Source: Hepsetus odoe (Eukaryota; Chordata; Actinopteri; Characiformes; Hepsetidae). Taken from it: DNA of 64,000 bases. The position numbers and the translations under genes are program-made. Below are positions 1 through 11,125 of the stretch, one piece after another (position 1 is the stretch's first letter; each line of letters starts with the position of its first letter). Under the pieces are notes generated by a model. The model was given only the letters and a program-made list of their open reading frames with translations, was not told the DNA's origin and made no database searches. The stretch is from positions 439,201 through 503,200 of the forward strand of contig CM029380.1 in the NCBI GenBank assembly GCA_017165825.1. The letters are read 5' to 3'.

Positions 1-177
1 TTCTAATCTGGGATGCTTTGTTCCTCAGTGTTTGTCTTCGTTTCTAAAACTGTACAATTTCTACGATATACATTTTAACCAAAATCATTTTACATTCTAT
101 ATTTAAACAATAGGTTATTTCAAACTTTTACTTAAACATTTTAGCATTTTTACACAATTGTTTCTCGGATACACAAT

Positions 178-655
178 CCACAGTTCTGCATAAACGTCTT
201 GATCCATCCTGTCTCTCTCTCCTGTGTGAAGGTGAGACAGTAGGTTCAGTGATTTGTGTACAAACACATGTAACTCCAGTCTAAACACAAAGAGAGTTTC
301 ATTCTAACCAGCTTTAAAATCCATATTCACCACCATTATTCTTCAGCACAGCCTCAACTCTCTTAGACCAGCTCCTTTCTTTAAGTCGGGAACACTCCTC
401 CAGGCTTCTAGAAGGACGTTCCAAAGCTCTTCTTTGGACATCGGATGTCTTTTGTTCTCTGTTCACTGTGGAGATGATCTCACACTGCTTCTGTCTCTGA
501 AGCTGCTCCGGTACAGAGACTGATCTGAAAATGAGAGACAAAAACTTTGTCCTCCAGGATGATCTGGAGAACTGTCCCTCAACAAGACATTAAACATACA
601 AGAGAGTTTGGAAGGAAAATATGAAGAAATGAGAAGCTCAGGATTAAATGTGAAA
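178..655 (-). mobile_element. Tc1-like transposon remnant (3' transposase end), copy 1
   Basis: Reading on the minus strand, a degenerate frame around 314-541 ends with a K-R-V-E-A-V-L-K-N-N-G-G motif, the usual C-terminal tail of Tc1-like transposases. Two further copies lie at 21400-21745 (opposite strand) and 53816-54378 (same strand). The left end at about 188-205 resembles the terminal sequence of the 53.8-kb copy. No DDE catalytic core is present, so this is a dead fragment. Confidence 0.7.
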
Positions 656-935
656 TTGAGGCTTAAGAAATATGAAATAATGACGGTGCCTTTGGATGAA
701 AAGCTTTGAGCACCAAATTTGAGCACCAGAGGCTGTAGGAAGTGCGGGTAAGCTCTTTTTTTGGGGACGTTTAGCTCATATCTCAGGATGGAAATGCTTT
801 TCATTTGTCCATCAGAAAGGCGCCTCAAAAACCACCGCATCCATCTCGGCCTTATCTCCTCCCGAGCAGAGCAGGCCAGCCGTCATATTCACCGCCGTAC
901 TTACTGTCGAGTTCAGAGGCGTTTCAAAGAGGCCT

Positions 936-940
<5 letters not shown>

Positions 941-977
<37 letters not shown>
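941..977. repeat. (TG)n microsatellite
   Basis: A pure TG dinucleotide run of about 18 units. Open frames through it are low-complexity Cys-Val strings and not genes. Confidence 0.97.
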
Positions 978-978
<1 letters not shown>

Positions 979-1307
979 CAGGCCGCAGTATGTATTTGCG
1001 TTTGCATTTGAACCAGAGCACGACTTGTTTCTCTCTTTCTTCTCCGAGCACTCGCTCAGATGCTGTTTCGTGTTTTCTCCTGTCTTCCTACCAAGCTTCT
1101 GCTTTTATGTCCTCCCACTGTTACACCTCATCCCGACCCGGCCCGGCACGGCCCAGCCCGGCCCGACCCGCTTCGCTCAGGGACAATGTGAGCCATGTGT
1201 TGCACCTGCTGATAAGAGCATCACAGTAGGTCAGAGGTGAAAACAGGAAAACAGGAACCTGTGCTCATTAAAGCTCCGACAGAGAACGTAACCCAGATTC
1301 ACTGAAG

Positions 1308-1470
1308 GAACGGCACCTTCTGTCCCCCAGTGAAGCTCCACGTGTCTCTTAGTGTCTGTAAGGGACGGTGACGATGGTGAAATAGTCTGCGCTGGACTTG
1401 CACTATGAACGGGCTCAGTTTAGTCTGTGAGGGACATGCAGACGTCTGGTTCCACTCACACGCTGGAAAC
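1308..1470 (-). repeat. Dispersed repeat family E, copy 1
   Basis: It shares the stretch around TGAAGCTCCACGTGTCTCT and the following GACGATGGTGAAATAGTC with 47825-48065. The reverse complement matches 15345-15480, 24880-25040 and 28330-28540. No coding potential is seen and the class is unknown. Confidence 0.6.
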
Positions 1471-1714
1471 TCCTGTTTAACAGGATTCTGCAGGAGTTCG
1501 TGGACTAACTGGCGGGACGTTTATCTTTAAAGTTGTCAGTTTCCTGTGAGAATCTTCCTGTTTACACAAAACTGCTGGTTTAGGCACCGTCTGAAACGTT
1601 CAATGCATTTTCCCAGGTGTCATCATTTGGAGGGGACAGGAAGTAGAGGGAGTGTGATCTCCTAGAACACTGATCTAATGATGGTGTTGTGAGTTCTATT
1701 CGCGGCCACAGTTC

Positions 1715-2660
1715 TTCATTTTGGGGTAACTGGTTCCGGTTCATTTACAGCTTCATTTACACTTTCCTTGTCCAGGTTCTAATGAAGGTCGCTGAGCTCC
1801 AGGAAGGATCTGGAATGAACTCTAAAAAACCCAAACGTTCATCTGATATTCTCAGAATAATTCTGCTTCTGTTTCTACTGGTGATACAGGCGCTGATTCT
1901 GGTTTATTCCAACACTGGTTCTGATTCTGAAATGACTTTAGTTCTGAAATGGTGCCGTGATGGACAGGTGACCTGTCCATGGTGTCTCCTCACCTTTCTC
2001 AACTATGGTTAGAATGGAGGGGAAATTCTGATTCTGATACCGGCCCTGACTGTAATTTAGATTTTTATACAGGTTCTGTTTCTGATTCTGATTCTATGTT
2101 TTGATGTTCTGTTTCTGCTAAATGGTCTGATGTGGAGTTTCAGATGGATTTTGATTATAGTTTAGATTTTGAAATTATTTTTGAATAATTGATAATAAGA
2201 TCAGATAAAGGGTTTGATTTTGTTTTTAATTCTCATTAAGGGACTGAATCTGGTTCTGGTTCTGAACCATGTTCTCCTAGGTTTGTGATACATTTTTTTT
2301 ACATGGGTGCTGGTGGTCTAGTGGTGGTTCTTGTCTATGGACCTCTGGATCAAGAGGTCCCAGGTTCAATCCCACCTCCAGCACTACCACCACTGGGTCC
2401 CTGAGACCCTGAACCCTGAGTGTCTCCAGGGGGGACTGTCCCTGTACTCAGGACACGGAGACACTCTGGAGAAGAGCGTCTGATAAATGCTGTAAATGTA
2501 AACGTTTTTCATTCTGCTACAGATTCTAATTGTTGTATTGGTTCCAAATGAAGTAATGATTCTGATCTGCTGAAGTGGATTCTGGTTCACATACAGGTTC
2601 TGATACCAGTTCTGGAGTTGTTCTGAATCTGAGATGATCTGGGGTCATAGAGGGTTTGTT
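1715..2660. repeat. Decayed TTCTGA/GGTTCTG-rich simple-repeat block
   Basis: The words TTCTGATTCTG, GGTTCTG and TTTCTGAT recur at irregular spacing over nearly 1 kb, suggesting an old hexa- or heptanucleotide array. A family B SINE (2305-2501) is inserted in it. Confidence 0.5.
2305..2501 (+). mobile_element. tRNA-derived SINE, family B, copy 1
   Basis: It has a box A match TGGTCTAGTGG (2314-2324) and a perfect box B GGTTCAATCCC (2363-2373), the spacing of an internal RNA polymerase III promoter. The tail ends in the words TCTGATAAATGCTGTAAATG. Other copies lie at 9965-10134, 21875-22021, 26968-27130, 32403-32609, 41280-41411 and 62691-62892. It is a retroposon, not a functional tRNA gene. 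Confidence 0.8.
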
Positions 2661-2754
2661 TTTATTTCGGATTCGGTTTAAACAGTCGGAGTCTTTAAAC
2701 CGTTACAGGCCCTGGTTCTGCCTTTCCAGCCTGAATGATCTGAGATTAATCTCT

Positions 2755-2816
2755 AATCTCTCTTTCTCTCTCGCTCACTCTCTCGCTCGCTCTCTTTCTG
2801 TCTCCTGCTCCCTTTC

Positions 2817-2847
<31 letters not shown>

Positions 2848-2866
2848 GTCTGTCTATCTGTCTCCT
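2755..2866 (+). promoter_or_regulatory. nell1: Extended polypyrimidine tract before the EGF1 exon acceptor
   Basis: About 110 bases of nearly uninterrupted CT and TCTG repeats run into the acceptor AG (2867-2868). A typical tract is 15-40 bases. UCUU/CUCUCU-type tracts bind PTB proteins, so the repeat could affect exon recognition; that role is inferred. Confidence 0.65.
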
Positions 2867-2868
2867 AG

Positions 2869-2997
2869 GCCATGATTTCTGTGCGGAGGGATTGCTCTGT
2901 GGGGAAAACTCTGTTTGCAAAAATCGGAATAACAAGGCAGAGTGCGAGTGCAAGAGCGGCTATGCCTCGATCCACGGGGACTCCGCCTACTGTGAAG
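2869..2997 (+). CDS. nell1: nell1 exon encoding EGF-like module 1
   Basis: This 129-base, 43-codon exon encodes the first EGF-like module of NELL1, a secreted glycoprotein of the thrombospondin-N/VWC/EGF type that acts in osteogenic and neural signalling. The exon starts after AG at 2867-2868 and ends before GT at 2998, phase 1 on both sides; the first codon is split with the previous exon and the last base begins the Asp codon of the next module. The peptide begins GHDFC and contains CGENSVCKN, CECKSGY and GDSAYCE. Cysteines fall at module positions 5, 11, 17, 26, 28 and 42, the standard EGF pattern. From memory, human NELL1 starts this module with GHDFC and ends with GDSAYCE, whereas NELL2 differs here (GFDFC), which decides the paralogue. 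There is no calcium-binding D-x-D-E-C start, as expected for module 1. A TG microsatellite follows 23 bases after the donor. Confidence 0.95.
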
Positions 2998-3016
2998 GTA
3001 GGACTTCATCTCCCTT

Positions 3017-3020
<4 letters not shown>

Positions 3021-3056
<36 letters not shown>
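3021..3056 (+). repeat. (GT)n microsatellite 23 bases after the EGF1 donor
   Basis: A pure run of about 18 GT units. In the transcript it is a UG tract close to the 5' splice site; UG tracts bind CELF and TDP-43 proteins. A splicing effect is an inference. Confidence 0.95.
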
Positions 3057-3057
<1 letters not shown>

Positions 3058-3162
3058 GTTCCTTTGTGTAAACGAGGCTACGTTAGTCACATGACTGCTG
3101 GCAGTAATGAAGTTATTTGATCAAGTAGCTTAGCGAGCGTGCTTCATTGGCCTCTTGAATTG

Positions 3163-3163
<1 letters not shown>

Positions 3164-3220
<57 letters not shown>

Positions 3221-4160
3221 GATGGTGTCCTAGGGCTTCAGTTTGGCTTCACTGGGTCTGCAGAGACCTCGCTCTCCGTAATCAGCTCTTTCCTTGCCAA
3301 GTTGTTTGCTTTGTGCACTTATTCACGCTCAGTTTGGCTCAATGTGAACTAAACACACACACACACACACATACACACACACACACACACACAGTATTGA
3401 ATACATGAAGGAGACAACACTATGATATATTTATATGTATTACGCACACACACACACACACACACACAGCTGTGATTATACACACACATCCACTGGAAAC
3501 AAAATATACAGGCCACAACAGAGCTGTGGATTTGATTGTGCCCAGCAAGGCAGGCTCAGCACATGAGATAAACATGGAGCACACACGCTGCAGATCTGAG
3601 TTCAGGCACTGAAAGCTGTAAAGCTGAGGGAACACTTGGCGAATTTTACTAAGAAATGAAAGCAATTCCAATCAGGACGGTTCTCTCTTCAGGAGCTGGA
3701 CCGAAGTTCCCCACTTCATTCAGAAATCAGCCAGTCACGTCCGGATCTGCAGTGCTCCTCTGAGCAGATTGTGTCTCTCTCACTCGGCAGCTTGGAGGAC
3801 GACGCCCCGTCCAGGCCTCCGTCTCCGTTCTGAGATTAAAACTCCTCTGGTTCCAAACAGTGAAAAATAGATACCTCATAGCTCAGCTTAACACGGTGTA
3901 CTTAGCGCTGTTTCTGTATTGAGGATTCTTTCTTTTCTTTGCTGTTTTAATGTAAGCTTTTTACTCAGAGGAAGCACCATGAAGCCCTTTCGCTCTGACA
4001 GGATTACACTGTTTCACCTGCAACGTTCTTCACGTCTAAACATAGAAGAGTGAAATTGTAGAAAACTGGGAAACTGATTCTCAACCTTCTGGCTGGCTGT
4101 TGGATTGTGAGCGTTCAGCGTATGAAGATGATGTGATCTAAAACTGACTGGTCAAAGAGG
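3164..4160 (+). repeat. Duplicated segment, copy 1 (partner 5751-6750)
   Basis: A TG run (3164-3217), a shared 130-base block starting TTAGATGGTGTCCT, a CA run, then about 690 bases from GCTGTGATTATACACACACA to ACTGACTGG recur at 5751-6750 in the same order and strand. Long stretches are identical by eye, such as 3475-3633 against 6060-6218, while small blocks near 3875 and 6460 differ. The segment is noncoding. Confidence 0.9.
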
Positions 4161-4265
4161 ATTGTTTCGATTTTCCAGAAGTCACGTTTTCCAACCTTTC
4201 TTTAATCCTTCAGTTTAAAACCTGCTGTTTTGTTGCTGCACCTTTTTTAAACCTCGCCTTGAAGA

Positions 4266-4477
4266 GGCAGCGCCGTCCTACTGTTGAGGGACGAGGCCCC
4301 GTTATCGGAAGGTCGTGGGTTCAAAGCCCAGACCATCAGGTTGCCCTGAGGTACCCTTGATCCCCGGGTGCTGGATGTGTCTGCCCCCTGCTGGACGGGG
4401 TGTGTGTGATAAAAACGGAGGATGTTTGGTTGTGGTTCACTCTGTTCACAGTGACTGATAGTCACTTTCACTTTTTT
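4266..4477 (+). mobile_element. tRNA-derived SINE, family A, copy 1
   Basis: The tRNA-like head, GGTCGTGGGTTCAAAGCCC box B region, the middle TTGCCCTGAGGTACCCTTGA and the tail GATAGTCACTTTCACTT identify the family. The same order is seen at 46411-46615, 47367-47585 and 57765-58000. It lies in the spacer between the two duplicated segments. Confidence 0.8.
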
Positions 4478-4489
4478 AGTTTCAAAATG

Positions 4490-4795
4490 GCTCAGAGCCC
4501 TCAAGGTACAAAGCATCTGAAGGTGAGCTGTGGTTCCAGATCCTTCATGTCCTATAATTGGAGGGTGGGTCCAAGGATGGGACTGCTTTGTCCCACCAAT
4601 GATGGATGGGACTTAGATGTGTGGAGTTTAGAGGAACACCTTGAACTCTTTGTTCCTCAGTCGGTTCCTGAACAGTGTTTCAGTGTGAGGGAGTGTTGTC
4701 CTGCTGAAAGAGGACACTATTAGTGGACACCGTCACCAAGATGGGGAACTTAGTCTGCAAGTGAGACGCTTAGGTGTCAAGTAGCATTGTCCGCG
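4490..4795 (+). mobile_element. Dispersed element family D fragment, copy 1
   Basis: It shares GTGAGCTGTGGTTCCAGATC, GAACTCTTTGTTCCTCAGT and CCTGCTGAAAGAGGACACT with 35245-35680 and 46616-46815. I know this as a very common noncoding fish repeat with an AACATTAAAACCACCTG end; its class is uncertain to me. Confidence 0.65.
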
Positions 4796-4799
4796 ATGT

Positions 4800-5165
4800 C
4801 TGCTAATGTATCTGTCCTGGCGATTTGTCTGTCTGTTTGTCCATCAGTCTGTCAGACTTTATGATCAGTTTATTTTTTCCTTTCATCTTGTCTCTGCCTG
4901 TCTATCTGTCTCTCTATCTGTCCATATGGTCCGTCTGTCTGTATATTTATCCATCTGTCTGCCAGTTCATCAGTCTATGAATTGGTCTTCTGATCAATTT
5001 GTCTGAATGTCATCAGTCTGTCTGTCTCCATGTCATTCTTCTTTCTGTCTTCATTCTTTGTCTCTCTGTCCACATATCCATTCGTGTGTTTTTTTATCTT
5101 TCTGCCACCTCTATTCCTCCCTCATTTGTCCATGTCTCTCATCTGTCTGGTTCAGCGTGTTTCTG
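4800..5165. repeat. Degenerate (TCTG)n/(TCCA)n block
   Basis: TCTGTCTG, TCCATC and TGTCTG words dominate about 360 bases with many interruptions, indicating a decayed tetranucleotide array. It yields long spurious open frames. Confidence 0.7.
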
Positions 5166-5229
5166 GAGGGAAAGTGTTCTAAGCCTCTGTGTGTGTTCAG
5201 TAATTGTCCAGCTTTAATCAAATTCATCA

Positions 5230-5530
5230 GAATGTCCATCCTGAGTCTGTGGAATGATTCCTGTCGCCTGACGCCCCGGCCCTCTCACCGCCAACGCACT
5301 GCTCACGTTAATCACCGAGCCAGATTGGCCGCCGTCCCGACGGGCATTAAGTGTCGCCGGCGCTTGAGCGAGAAAGAGCCGAGCCACAAATCGCAGTTTC
5401 GCACTCGACGCCAACGCCGCTTAATCCAGCCGCCGCGCCATGGAAGCGCCGCCCTCATTGACTGGTCGTACAACACTTAACGCTTTCAGAGGCTCCTCAC
5501 GACGCTTAGCTGCCAGCGGCAGCAGCTCGG
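5230..5530. other. CpG-rich non-repetitive block, candidate conserved element
   Basis: CpG density is visibly higher than in the flanking AT-rich or microsatellite DNA, with many CGCC, CCGGCG and GACGCC words. It is unlike any repeat family in the window. No start codon with a credible frame and no known protein match is seen. Confidence 0.3.
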
Positions 5531-5748
5531 GCTCTTACTGAGAGGCGTATCCGATAGACAGAATGTTCATTTCCTGCAAATTACAGTAGAAGGAGGAGAT
5601 AAGAGCCGAACCCCACGAGTCTCCCTGTTCGTTCCGACAGCTCTCGCCGCCTGTCCTGGAAGTGAGACGGAGCCATTAGGCCCAATTGGTTCCGGCCCGT
5701 CTCTGCAGGAAAGGAGAGCAGCCTGCAGCTCGGCCTGCACCAACTACG

Positions 5749-5750
<2 letters not shown>

Positions 5751-5810
<60 letters not shown>

Positions 5811-5948
5811 GATGGTGTCCTGGGGCTTCAGTTTGGCTTCACTGGGTCTGCAGAGACCTCGCTCTCCGTAATCAGCTCTTTCTCTCCCTTGGCTGTTGTT
5901 TGCTTTGTGCACTTATTCACGCTCAGCTTGGCTCCAATGCAAAAATCT

Positions 5949-6028
<80 letters not shown>

Positions 6029-6750
6029 CACGCACACACACACACACACACACACAGCTGTGATTATACACACACATCCACTGGAAACAAAATATACAGG
6101 CCACAACAGAGCTGTGGATTTGATTGTGCCCAGCAAGGCAGGCTCAGCACATGAGATAAACATGGAGCACACACGCTGCAGATCTGAGTTCAGGCACTGA
6201 AAGCTGTAAAGCTGAGGGAACATCTTGCCGAATTTTACTAAGAAATGAAAGCAATTCCAATCAGGACGGTTCTCTCTTCAGGAGCTGGACCGAAGTTCCC
6301 CACTTCATTCAGAAATCAGCCAGTCACGTCCGGATCTGCAGTGCTCCTCTGAGCAGATTGTGTCTCTCTCACTCGGCAGCTTGGAGGACGACGCCCCGTC
6401 CAGGCCTCCGTCTCCGTTCTGAGATTAAAACTCCTCTGGTTCCTCTAAAACAGTGAAAAATAGGACAATTTCAGCTCAGCGATTTCTCACGACGAGCGTT
6501 GCCTTCAGGCTGAGGATTCTTTTCTTTTCTTTGCTGTTTTAATGTGTTTTTAATTCAGAGGAAGCACCATGAAGCCCTTTCGCTCTGACAGGATTACACT
6601 GTTTCACCTGCAACGTTCTTCACGTCTAAACATAGAAGAGTGAAATTGTAGTTAAACTGGGAAACTGATTCTCAACCTTCTGGCTGGTTGTTGGATTAGA
6701 GCGGTTCAGTGTATGAAGATGATGTGACTCCAAACTGACTGGTTTAAAGA
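5751..6750 (+). repeat. Duplicated segment, copy 2 (partner 3164-4160)
   Basis: It starts with a TG run (5752-5808) and holds a longer CA run (5953-6057) with CG interruptions, then the same 690-base block. The offset is about 2.59 kb. The left boundary in both copies is the TG run, and the right boundary is just after AACTGACTGG. Confidence 0.9.
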
Positions 6751-7194
6751 GTAGATGAGCTTTGTTTTCATTCATTTATCGATTTCACTGATCAAGTCAC
6801 AGCCTGAAAGCTCCGCCCTCCTGGAGGGCAGAACAGATCTCCCTCTGCCCTCCACTGATCTTCACCAGGGTTGTTTCTCCGCTGGATACTTCTTGTGTAA
6901 TTGGACGCACAAACCGAAGATGATGAACTTCTACAGAATCCCAACAGAGGGGCAAAGTCCAGAGGAGGAGACGGTGGACTTATGCTGTTGGACGTGTCTC
7001 TGTCTCTGTGGAGGGAATGAAAGAATGGACACCAGTATTTCACACGTCTTCATCAAAGATGAGCTCAGAGTTTTAACGATTGTGTTTTTTGATTGAATCT
7101 TTAAAAATTAATGGAAGATTTCCCCCTGAATACACAGAGAGCAGGACCTCATTCAGTCTTCAGAGTGCAGACGGAGCTGGTCTCACTACCGCCT

Positions 7195-7465
7195 CCTGAC
7201 CTGGGTATTACGAGCTGGTTTCACTACTGTCTCCAACCCGTATTACATAGCTGGTTTCACTACTGTCTCCAACCTGTATTACGTAGCTGGTCTCACTACT
7301 GTCTCCAACCGTATAACAAAGCTGGTCTCACTACCATCTCCAACCCATATAACGTAGCTGGTCTCACTACCTTCTCCAACCTGTATCACTCCGCCTCCAA
7401 CCTGTATATCATAGCTGGTCTCACTACTTCACCCCAACCTGTATAACATAGCTGGTCTCATCACT
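7195..7465. repeat. 36-bp minisatellite
   Basis: About seven units of AGCTGGTCTCACTACTGTCT plus CCAACCTGTATTACGT follow one another, later units diverged. The reading frame across it gives the repeated peptide AGLTT-SNPYN, a by-product of the repeat. Confidence 0.85.
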
Positions 7466-7639
7466 GTCTATAAACCTTCCCTTTCACTCTTGCTGGTCCT
7501 CGCCTGTCACAGATCACTCCTGCCACTCTTTTCTACCCATTCCAACTATCTGCACTCTTTACTTAATGAAGTCCTGGTCTCTATAATTGGTCATAAGCCA
7601 GGTATTTAACACACATACATATTACACACAATAGTCATT

Positions 7640-7662
7640 ACACACACACACACACACACACA
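7640..7662. repeat. (CA)n microsatellite
   Basis: A short pure CA run of about 11 units. Confidence 0.9.
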
Positions 7663-8624
7663 GACCTGGTTTGGCTGATAAGGTTTTCCTAACAGCAGGT
7701 TTTGTCGTGTCTCTGACGCCCTGCAGAGACTAATCCGTAAAATCATTTTTAACGCAGGAGCTTGTTCAGTGTGCGTATTCATCAAAGTTTATTACATTGT
7801 CAGAACACCACATTACATAACATTACACATCGCGATATTATATTGTTAATACACACACACGCACACACATGCACATGTAATGCATGGAAGCTCAGCCCTC
7901 ATTTTCTATGACTGTCAAGAGGCACACTGCCCAATTAATTTCCCCGAAACCCTCCCGGGCTGGGCAGGTCTTCCCACCAGCCTCCTGAAGATGTTAATTC
8001 CGTGCGGGTTTGTGGAATAAATCGAGAACACAATTCTGCATCATTTTTCTTTTTCAGAAGAATGTTTTAAGAAACAGAAATTAAGCTCCATCATGAAGCT
8101 TCGCACAGCTGAGTGGACGGTTTCATTTTTCTTCCCGTGAGTTTTGGATCAGGAGCTCCTGCTCAGCTGCTTTTCTTCTGGGCTGCTTCTTTCTGCTGCA
8201 GTGAGAAACGTGAACAGCCTTTATTTAACTAACACTCCCAAAACTCTGTAGAGGAAATAATTACTCACTCTTTAAAGAGGTTCTCCAAAGGTCTCTTTTC
8301 TGGAGTTCTTCAGCAAAGGCAACAGATATACACCAGGGTGGCTTCGATCCACGCCTGGTTCTCCGTATCCAGCAGTGGTTCTTCCAAGCTCCCTTTGGTG
8401 TATCTTGTTGTCACTTTAATGAAGAACCATGTTTATACTGTGGAACATTTACATGTTCTTTTTTTCACATCCGCTTAGGGAACTAAAAGGGTTTCTTTAG
8501 GTTTAGATATACACATAAGGGGTTTCAGAAGAAACCACTTTCTGCCTCTGAAGAAACCCCTAGATTTGCCTGCTAAAGCCAAACTGTTTTTAGTTCTTAA
8601 GGCCAATATCAATCTCTCAATCTG

Positions 8625-8627
<3 letters not shown>

Positions 8628-8655
<28 letters not shown>

Positions 8656-8909
8656 GTGTGTTTTAGGTGGGTGTGATGTGAGGTGTGTGTGGTGAGGTGT
8701 GTGTGTGTTGTGTTGAGGGGCGTGTGTGGGTGGGTGTGTGTTGGTGTGTGTTGTTGTGTGTGTGTGTGTGTGTTGTGGGGTGTGTGTTGTTGTGGGGTGT
8801 GTGTGTGTGTGTGTTGTTGAGGGGTGTGTGTGTGTTGTGAGGTGTTGTGTTGAGGGGTGCGTGTGTGTGTGTGTGTGTTGTTGTGGGTGGTGTGTGTGTG
8901 TGTGTTGTG

Positions 8910-8944
<35 letters not shown>

Positions 8945-9034
8945 GTTGTGGGGTGTGGTGTGTGTTGCTGTGGTGTGTGTGTGTGTTGGGGGGGTGTGTG
9001 TTGTGGTGTGTGTGTGTGTGTGTGTGTGTGTTAG

Positions 9035-9075
<41 letters not shown>

Positions 9076-9174
9076 GTGTGTGTGTGGGTGGGGTGTGTGT
9101 TGTTGTGGGTGTGTGTGTGTGTGTGTGTGTTGTGGGTGTGTGTGTGTGTGTGTGTGTTGGGTTGTGTGTGTGTT

Positions 9175-9207
<33 letters not shown>

Positions 9208-9364
9208 GCTGGGGTGTGTGTTGCTGTGGGGTGTGTGTGTGTGTTGCTGTGTGTGTGTGTGTGTTGCTGTGGGGTGTGTGTGTGTGTGTGTGTGTGTGTG
9301 TTGCTGGGGGGTGTGTGTGCGGTGTTGTTGGGGTGTGTGTGTTACTGTGTGTGTGTGTGTGCTG

Positions 9365-9398
<34 letters not shown>

Positions 9399-9403
9399 AA
9401 AGG

Positions 9404-9456
<53 letters not shown>

Positions 9457-9547
9457 GCTGTGGGGTGTGTGTGTGTGTGTTGTTGTGGGGTGTGTGTGTG
9501 TGTGTGTGTGTGTTGTTGTGGGGTGTGTGTGTGTGTGTGTGTTGTGT

Positions 9548-9607
<60 letters not shown>

Positions 9608-9672
9608 TGTGTTGCTGTGGGGTGTGTGTGTGTTGTTGTGGGGTGTGTGTGTGTGTGTGTGTGTGTGTGGTG
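8628..9672. repeat. 1-kb GT-rich compound satellite
   Basis: A CT run (8628-8660) leads into about 1 kb of (GT)n broken by short words such as TTGTTGTGGGG, TTGCTGTGGGG and TTGGGG. The higher-order pattern is a (GT) run plus TTGYTGTGGGG spacer repeated more than twenty times at variable lengths. No stops occur in several frames, which creates artificial Cys-Val and His-Thr open frames. Confidence 0.95.
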
Positions 9673-9964
9673 AGTGAATGTTAATGAAGATGTATGAGTT
9701 TGGTGTTGGACCAGTTCGGTGTTCACGGTGAAACTCCGGCGTGACTGGAATTGATGTTTAGCTGGAAATGAAAACAGAAGCGTTGGGCTGAAGAGAGAAT
9801 AACGGAGAACAAGAACAGAAGGAAGAGCCGGAGGAGTTCGGCTCAACACCAGGATCTTCCTGTTCCTATCTTCTTCAGGTTCAGAAGGTTCAGGTTCTCC
9901 ACAGTCCTTCATGGACTGAGCATTGCTCTCCACTGCAGAAGCCCCGCCGTTTTTGAAGTGTTTC

Positions 9965-10134
9965 CATTTACATTTGCAGCATTTATCAGACGCTCTTATC
10001 CAGAGAGACGTCCATGTCCTGATTACAGGGACACTCAGGGTTAAGGGTCTTGCTCAGGGACCCAGTGGTGGGACCTGGGACCTCTTGAGCCATAGGTCCA
10101 TAGACAAGAACCACCACTAGACCACCAGCACCCA
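9965..10134 (-). mobile_element. tRNA-derived SINE, family B, copy 2
   Basis: Reverse orientation: begins CATTTACATTTGCAGCATTT, contains TTATCCAGAGAGACGTCC and ends CACTAGACCACCAGCACCC, the complement of the box A head. Confidence 0.8.
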
Positions 10135-10934
10135 CTTTGATGTTCCCACTTTGAGCTCTTTATTAATCCCAGAGAGAAACCGCTCCATGAATGATCTGTC
10201 CTGTTTTTTGGAGATCTGGATGCTGGAGGTTCTGGATGCTGATGAATGCCTTCTTTCTTCACAGAGCTCGTTATGGTTTGATGGCGCTGAATATCTAGTC
10301 CGGTTGTGCTTTTTGGGAACCTCTGTAAAGAGGCTCATTTCTGCTCTGGGTTCTGTTCCTGCTCTGGGTTCTGTTCCTGCTCTGATGACTCTTGTTCCTC
10401 GACTCTGGAGGACTCACGGTGGGTGTGTTGCTCTGGTTCACGGTGGTGCTGGATTTGGTTGAGCTCAGAAAGGAATTTTTCAGTCCGAGGTAATTTGGAG
10501 TTCTCCTGCAGCCCGTGGAACGTGGGGTGCTCGCTGAAGAGAAATGGTGGAGGTGTTTTACAGTCCTTTTGTGTTTTGTTGCACAGACTGCTTGTTGGTG
10601 TTGACAGTATTTGGTGATTAAGGGATCTGGTGTCTAGAACAAAGTCAAAGCCCTGTCACCCCACGGTCAGAACCAGAACCCTCGAGACCAGGAACCCAAC
10701 CGGAGCTTCAAAACAGCAGGAGACATGGAGACAGATTCAGATGAAGCTGTAATGGAGATTAATGGGAGCAAAGATGCTTTAAAGAACTTTACTGCACGGA
10801 AGGTCCAGACATGGAGAAACGTTAAACAACAATGCAGAAAAAGTAGATTCTCAGAAACCTCTTTTTATTTCTTTCCATTAAAAACTTATCCATTCAACTA
10901 CTTCACTCAGTACAAGTGAAGGAATAAAATATGA

Positions 10935-11125
10935 AGAGTGTAAAGTAGAAAGTAGAGGAATGTACTGAGAGTGTAAAGTAAAAAGTAGAGGAATGTACTG
11001 AGAGTGTAAAGTACAGGAATGTACTGAGAGTGTAAAGTACAGGAATGTACTGAGAGTGTAAAGTAAAGTACAGGAATGTACTGAGAGTGTAAAGTAAAGT
11101 ACAGGAGTGTACTGAGAGTGTAAAG
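10935..11125. repeat. 28-bp minisatellite
   Basis: Units of GAATGTACTGAGAGTGTAAA plus GTACAG repeat about seven times with AGTAA insertions. Confidence 0.85.

Larger units (their letters stand above)
1..2868 (+). other. nell1: 3' part of the intron upstream of the first visible nell1 exon
   Basis: No coding segment is recognisable here. The stretch contains a Tc1-like remnant, one TG microsatellite, a family E repeat, a decayed TTCTGA-rich block and a family B SINE, listed separately. Bases 656-940 and 978-1307 show no repeat or gene that I recognise. The exon before this one should encode the end of a VWC module and is not present. Confidence 0.75.

Noticed and set aside
2305..2501. tRNA gene with box A and box B
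   Set aside because: The head is followed by a shared non-tRNA body, and many diverged copies exist; it is a SINE.
5230..5530. Possible first exon of another gene at the CpG-rich block
   Set aside because: No start codon with a coding-like frame followed by a donor that I could support; kept only as a candidate element.
7111..7446. A 111-codon frame with a repeated AGLTT-SNPYN peptide
   Set aside because: The peptide repeats only because the DNA is a 36-bp minisatellite, a multiple of three.
8847..9677. A 276-codon Cys-Val frame on the plus strand
   Set aside because: Pure translation of (TG)n; cysteines do not follow any domain pattern.
9031..9933. A 300-codon open frame on the minus strand over the GT block
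   Set aside because: It is a His-Thr string produced by a CA repeat, with a short non-repetitive start that matches nothing I know.
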